A stretch of 15,518 bases of DNA, taken from Pseudomonadota bacterium. Its GTDB lineage: Bacteria; Pseudomonadota; Gammaproteobacteria; Xanthomonadales; Xanthomonadaceae. The translations under genes and the position numbers were made by a program. This document shows positions 12,363-15,518 of this stretch, in pieces; the stretch's first letter is position 1, and every line of letters starts with the position of its first letter. The notes beneath the pieces were generated by a model. The model did no database searches, was not told the origin of the DNA, and saw only the letters and a list, made by a program, of their open reading frames with translations. The stretch is taken from positions 1 through 15,518 of the forward strand of contig JAEWOJ010000152.1 of assembly GCA_023399815.1 (NCBI GenBank), given 5' to 3'.

Positions 12363-14360
12363 GTGAAACAACGTCATCTGCTGCTGGCCCTCGCCGTGAG
12401 CGCCGGCGTGCTGTCGCTGGCCGCCTGCAAGAAGGAAGATGCCACCGACACCGCCGCACCGGCGGCGCAGGCCGCGCCGGCCGAAAGCGCCGACCAGTTC
12501 ATCGCCCGGGTCAATGCCGAGTACAAGGCCATGTACCCGGAAATGACCTCGGCGCAGTGGCTGTCCTCCACCTACATCAACGACGATTCCGCGCGCGTGG
12601 CGGCCAAGGCCAACGAGCGCTGGCTGACCACGCTCAACGGCTGGATCGAACAGGCCGGCAAGTACGAAGGCCAGCCGATGAGCGAGGACACCCGGCGTGC
12701 CCTGCACCTGCTCAAGCTGATGACCGCCATGCCGGCCCCGCGCGACCCGGCCAAGCTGGCCGAACTTGCCGCCATCGCCACCAAGCTGGAAGGCGACTAC
12801 GGCGCCGGCACCTACTGCACCGGCGAAGGCGACCAGCAGAACTGCCGCCAGCTCGGCGAGCTGGAACAGGTGCTCGCCCGCTCCCACGACTACGACAAGC
12901 AGCTCGACGCCTGGCAGGGCTGGCACTCCACCGCCGTGGCCTCGCGCAAGCCGTACCAGCGCTTCGTCGAACTGGTCAACGAAGGCGCGCGCGAACTGGG
13001 CTACAGCGATGCCGGGCAGATGTGGCGCAGCGGCTACGACATGCCGGCCGAACAGGTCGGCCCCGAAACCGACCGCCTGTGGGAGCAGGTCAAGCCGCTG
13101 TACGAACAGCTGCACTGCTATACCCGCGCCAGGCTCGACAAGGAATACGGCAAGGACAAGGCCGAGGTCGACGGCGGCCTGATCGCCGCGCACCTGACCG
13201 GCAACATGTGGCAGCAGGACTGGAGCAACCTGTGGGACCAGCTGCAGCCCTACCCCGGCGCCGGCAGCCTGGACATCACCGCCGCGCTGGAGAAGCAGCA
13301 CCAGAGCAACCTGAGCGCGGCCCTGGCCAGGGCCGGCGCCAACGCCGACGTCGCCGCCCGCTTCAAGGCCCAGCGCGAGGCCGAGCTGGCCACCGCCAAG
13401 CAGATGACCGAGCGCGCGCAGGACTTCTACGTCTCGCTCGGCATGCCCAAGCTGCCGCCGAGCTACTGGCAGAACACCCAGTTCATCAAGCCACTGGACC
13501 GCAACGTGGTCTGCCACGCCAGCGCCTGGGACATGAACATGGGCGGCGACGGCAAGGACGTGGGCGCGGACGTGCGCACCAAGATGTGCATCACCCCGAC
13601 CGAGGAACACTTCACCACCATCTATCATGAGCTGGGCCACATCTATTACGACCTGGCCTACAACCCGCTGCCGCCGCTGTTCCAGGGCGGCGCCAACGAC
13701 GGCTTCCACGAAGCCATCGGCGACACCATCGTGCTGGCGATGACCCCGCAGTACCTCAACTCCATCGGCCTGGTCGACAAGCCGCAGGAAAGCCGCGAGG
13801 CCACAATCAACGCGCAGATGCGCATGGCGTTGAGCGGCGTGTCGTTCCTGCCGTTCGGCCTGATGATCGACCGCTGGCGCTGGGGCGTGTTCGACGGCTC
13901 GATCAAGCCCGAGCAGTACAACCAGAAGTGGTGGGAACTGAAGGCCCAGTACCAGGGCGTGGCCCCGGCCAGCGCGCGCGGCGAGGAATACTTCGACGCC
14001 GGCGCCAAGTACCACGTGCCGGGCAACACCCCGTACCTGCGCTACTTCCTGGCGCGCATCCTGCAGTACCAGTTCTACAAGGGCCTGTGCGACGCCGCCG
14101 GTTATACCGGCCCGCTCAACCAGTGCACCTTCTATGGCAACAAGGAAGCCGGCCAGAAATACTGGGCCATGCTCAGCAAGGGCGCCAGCCAGCCGTGGCA
14201 GGCCACCCTCAAGGAACTGACCGGCACCGAGAAACTCGACGCCGCCCCGATGCTGGAATACTTCGCCCCGCTGCAGGAATGGCTCAAGCAGCAGAACGAA
14301 GGGCAGATGTGCGGGTGGCAGGCGGGGAACCCGCAGCCGGTGAAGCCGGCGGCGCCGTAA
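12363..14360 (+). CDS. Lipoprotein M2-family peptidyl-dipeptidase (ACE-like zinc metallopeptidase)
   Basis: A 665-aa exported peptidase predicted to remove dipeptides from peptide C-termini. The first 22 residues form a lipoprotein signal: basic start MKQRH, a hydrophobic core and lipobox LAAC with C22 as the lipidated residue. The mature N-terminus is alanine-rich. The active site is H422-E-L-G-H426 in TIYHELGHIYYDL, followed by GFHEAIGD with E450 as third zinc ligand, exactly the spacing of angiotensin-converting enzyme. Length and the whole C-terminal half fit a single-domain bacterial M2 enzyme. The GTG start has GGGGA at 6-nt spacing. The gene stands alone, with a repeat before it and a strong terminator after it. 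Confidence 0.95.
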   Translation: MKQRHLLLALAVSAGVLSLAACKKEDATDTAAPAAQAAPAESADQFIARVNAEYKAMYPEMTSAQWLSSTYINDDSARVAAKANERWLTTLNGWIEQAGKYEGQPMSEDTRRALHLLKLMTAMPAPRDPAKLAELAAIATKLEGDYGAGTYCTGEGDQQNCRQLGELEQVLARSHDYDKQLDAWQGWHSTAVASRKPYQRFVELVNEGARELGYSDAGQMWRSGYDMPAEQVGPETDRLWEQVKPLYEQLHCYTRARLDKEYGKDKAEVDGGLIAAHLTGNMWQQDWSNLWDQLQPYPGAGSLDITAALEKQHQSNLSAALARAGANADVAARFKAQREAELATAKQMTERAQDFYVSLGMPKLPPSYWQNTQFIKPLDRNVVCHASAWDMNMGGDGKDVGADVRTKMCITPTEEHFTTIYHELGHIYYDLAYNPLPPLFQGGANDGFHEAIGDTIVLAMTPQYLNSIGLVDKPQESREATINAQMRMALSGVSFLPFGLMIDRWRWGVFDGSIKPEQYNQKWWELKAQYQGVAPASARGEEYFDAGAKYHVPGNTPYLRYFLARILQYQFYKGLCDAAGYTGPLNQCTFYGNKEAGQKYWAMLSKGASQPWQATLKELTGTEKLDAAPMLEYFAPLQEWLKQQNEGQMCGWQAGNPQPVKPAAP

Positions 14361-14381
14361 GAGCTGGTTGAGGTTTGGACA

Positions 14382-14414
14382 CGAAGGGCGCCTTGGGGCG
14401 CCCTTCGTTCTTCT
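14382..14414 (+). terminator. Intrinsic terminator of the M2 peptidase gene
   Basis: A perfect 11-bp stem (14382-14392 with 14397-14407) closes a TTGG loop and is followed by TTCTTCT. It lies 21 bp after the stop codon. It also insulates the cassette array to the right from peptidase transcription. Confidence 0.9.
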
Positions 14415-14643
14415 GCCGGAAGCTATCCACGCGAGGCTGTGCGCTGACTGCGACGCGCAAGCGCTACACCCGCATACTGCGGGGTGTAATCGCCATCGCG
14501 TCGTTCATGCGGCATAACGCCCCCGAGCCCTCCCTTCAGCAGCCGGCCAATTGATTGAAACGAAAGAAGAATCCCATACGTTGCCAGCAACATGGAAGTC
14601 GGCCATGATCGGTGCTACACCGCGATTAGGCGGTCCAATAAGC
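14415..14643. other. Non-coding boundary between the core genome and the cassette array
   Basis: About 230 bp without a convincing gene on either strand. It contains one imperfect palindrome (14465-14488). Reading the minus strand, where an integron integrase would normally sit, gives only short interrupted frames (for example 34 codons from an ATG at about 14607), so no integrase gene is present. GC content falls toward the right. Confidence 0.6.
14465..14488. repeat. Imperfect palindrome near the array boundary
   Basis: TACACCCGCA and TGCGGGGTGTA flank a 3-nt centre and pair with one bulged G. No T-run follows. It may be a remnant structured site; its role is unknown. Confidence 0.4.
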
Positions 14644-14650
14644 GTTAGCG
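14512..14650 (+). other. Candidate attI or degenerate recombination site at the array boundary
   Basis: GTTAGCG at 14644-14650 sits exactly where the GTT cleavage triplet of an attI or attC site must lie to begin the first cassette, though it departs from GTTRRRY at its end. About 138 bp upstream, GCATAAC resembles an RYYYAAC core. I cannot find the paired inner arms of an attC between them. The right boundary is well supported by the cassette structure; the site type is a guess. Confidence 0.3.
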
Positions 14651-14663
14651 CCAAGGAGAAGCA

Positions 14664-14936
14664 ATGCTCATTTCCATACTTGCTGGCGGTTGGCTCATCC
14701 TGCTAGTTGGGCTTGGCTTGTTCCATACATGGCAATCTCGTTCTCATGTTTTTGCATTTAGATGGGGCGCCGCGATTGCTGGCGTAAACCTTGCAGCATC
14801 GCTAATCGTTCCAGCTCTCCTTCCCAAAGGCACCCATACGCTCCAGATCAGCTTTGTCACAAATAGCTTCTTGCTGGCCGCAGCGATTGGGGCAAACATG
14901 ATGGCCGGTGCTGCAACGTTTAATCTGAAGCGCTAA
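14664..14936 (+). CDS. Cassette 1: small hydrophobic membrane protein, function unknown
   Basis: A 90-aa protein of no recognised family. It is almost entirely membrane-embedded, with three hydrophobic stretches at about residues 3-20, 34-54 and 63-86, short polar loops (TWQSRSH, LLPKGTH) and a basic C-terminus NLKR. An AGGAG ribosome site lies 7 nt before ATG 14664. The TAA stop is embedded in the first attC core. Codon use is much less GC-biased than the core genes to the left, consistent with horizontal acquisition as a gene cassette. Small membrane proteins are common cassette cargo. I can propose no function. Confidence 0.8.
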   Translation: MLISILAGGWLILLVGLGLFHTWQSRSHVFAFRWGAAIAGVNLAASLIVPALLPKGTHTLQISFVTNSFLLAAAIGANMMAGAATFNLKR

Positions 14937-14990
14937 CAATTCATTCAAGCCGACGCCGCTTCGCGGCGCGGCTTAATTCAGGCGTTAGGC
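14931..14990 (+). other. attC recombination site 1 (60 bp)
   Basis: The outer cores are CGCTAAC (14931-14937) and GTTAGGC (14984-14990). The inner arms TTCAAGCCG and CGGCTTAA pair with one extra base on the left arm, the extrahelical base that sets strand choice. The variable terminal part is a 6-bp stem CGCCGC/GCGGCG around TTC. Predicted cleavage is between G14984 and T14985. Confidence 0.93.
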
Positions 14991-14999
14991 GTCACTTGC

Positions 15000-15284
15000 A
15001 TGATCTTTGCGGACCACATAGAGCTAAAGGACTGGCAAGGCCAGTGCCTGTTGGTGGTGAGCGACGCGGAGCTCCACGATTTCCTCGATGACTTCTTTAC
15101 AGATCAAGGAGTTGAGGCTCAGGTGGTCGTTCCGCCTGATACATCAGGACGGTACCAACTACTGTTCAATCCTAAGGTCTCTAGGGCCCTCGTATACCGC
15201 CTGCTGGGGCAACTTGGCTCCGAGCAGATTGCCCGTATAGTTTGCATCAATAGCGGCGCTGGGGAGCATAGCGGTGGCGCCTAA
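15000..15284 (+). CDS. Cassette 2: soluble 94-aa protein, function unknown
   Basis: I do not recognise a family. The protein is acidic and appears soluble and cytoplasmic, with an alternating strand and helix pattern: IELKDWQGQCLLVVS, a D/E/F-rich helix AELHDFLDDFFTDQG, then VEAQVVVPP, RYQLLFNP, a helix SRALVYRLLGQLG and a final strand ARIVCINSG. ATG 15000 is only 15 nt from the recombination junction, with no good ribosome site, so translation may depend on the preceding cassette. The TAA stop lies in the attC core. Lower GC than the core genome supports cassette origin. Confidence 0.78.
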   Translation: MIFADHIELKDWQGQCLLVVSDAELHDFLDDFFTDQGVEAQVVVPPDTSGRYQLLFNPKVSRALVYRLLGQLGSEQIARIVCINSGAGEHSGGA

Positions 15285-15338
15285 CAATTCATTCAAGCCG
15301 AACGGGCTTCGCCCGTCGGCTTAATTCAGGCGTTAGGC
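15279..15338 (+). other. attC recombination site 2 (60 bp)
   Basis: The outer cores GCCTAAC (15279-15285) and GTTAGGC (15332-15338) are perfect inverted repeats. The inner arms are the same as in site 1, and the terminal stem is ACGGGC/GCCCGT around TTC. Cleavage is predicted between G15332 and T15333, making cassette 2 span 14985-15332. Confidence 0.95.
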
Positions 15339-15353
15339 CCCACTGGAAAGAAC

Positions 15354-15518
15354 ATGGCAATCGTGGTGTCCCTTCTGATTGTTTTCGCTGCGTTGCTTGC
15401 GCTCATTGCGTACACAAAGGCCACGCGATTCTTCTCTGCACTCCTCGCCGTGCAACCTGATGCTCTCGACAAATTTCAGACTGGGCCAGGCATTCCTTCG
15501 TATGGCCCCATCGCCCCA
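15354..15518 (+). CDS. Cassette 3: N-terminal 55 residues of an unknown protein (runs off the right edge)
   Basis: The frame is open from ATG 15354 to the window end, with GGAAAG 5 nt upstream. The visible part begins with a hydrophobic segment, MAIVVSLLIVFAALLALIAY, which is a single transmembrane anchor or signal. A positively charged KATR turn and a mixed region ending GIPSYGPIAP follow. It begins 21 bp after the predicted junction in attC 2. No family is assigned. Confidence 0.65.
   Translation, partial: MAIVVSLLIVFAALLALIAYTKATRFFSALLAVQPDALDKFQTGPGIPSYGPIAP

Noticed and set aside
14415..14643. Possible integrase remnant on the minus strand
   Set aside because: All frames are short and interrupted, and none shows tyrosine-recombinase motifs.

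Overview
The window is high-GC chromosomal DNA from a gammaproteobacterium, most likely family Xanthomonadaceae (Stenotrophomonas or Pseudoxanthomonas-like). Three things point there: the style of the proteins, GTAG-tailed stem-loops that resemble the SMAG/REP elements of Stenotrophomonas, and integron attC sites of the type seen in xanthomonad chromosomal integrons. The genus is inference. No rRNA, tRNA or CRISPR was seen.

Layout. 1-45 is the start of an unidentified leftward gene. 371-2211 (minus) is a DesK/DesR-like (NarL/LuxR family) histidine kinase and response regulator pair. 2375-4842 (plus) holds a GNAT acetyltransferase followed with almost no gap by minC, minD and minE, the division-site placement system. 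minD starts at TTG. 4886-5374 encodes a small protein with an HEACH zinc motif and an ImmA/IrrE-like arrangement. 5375-5842 has no gene but is packed with repeats: a 90-bp element present twice exactly 240 bp apart, and an inverted pair of SMAG-like hairpins.

5843-12210 looks like an envelope or lipid A modification locus. An OmpR-family regulator and kinase (ColRS/PmrAB-like, minus strand) is divergent from an ArnT-like GT39 glycosyltransferase. That gene is followed by a PAP2 phosphatase overlapping an EptA-type phosphoethanolamine transferase by 4 nt. Upstream of the PAP2-eptA pair are three exact CTCCGAC heptamers at strict 11-bp spacing, the layout expected of an OmpR-family operator. 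The likely scheme is that the kinase senses envelope stress or metal and the regulator turns on phosphoethanolamine addition and perhaps aminosugar addition to lipid A, as in polymyxin-resistance circuits. This is inferred.

12363-14360 encodes a lipoprotein M2-family (ACE-like) peptidyl-dipeptidase, closed by a strong intrinsic terminator. From about 14644 the composition drops to visibly lower GC and an integron cassette array begins: two complete cassettes with 60-bp attC sites and a third running off the window. No integrase gene lies between the peptidase and the first cassette, so the array here is either a CALIN (attC cluster lacking an integrase) or has its integrase elsewhere. The cassette proteins are unrecognised and are the most novel material in the window.
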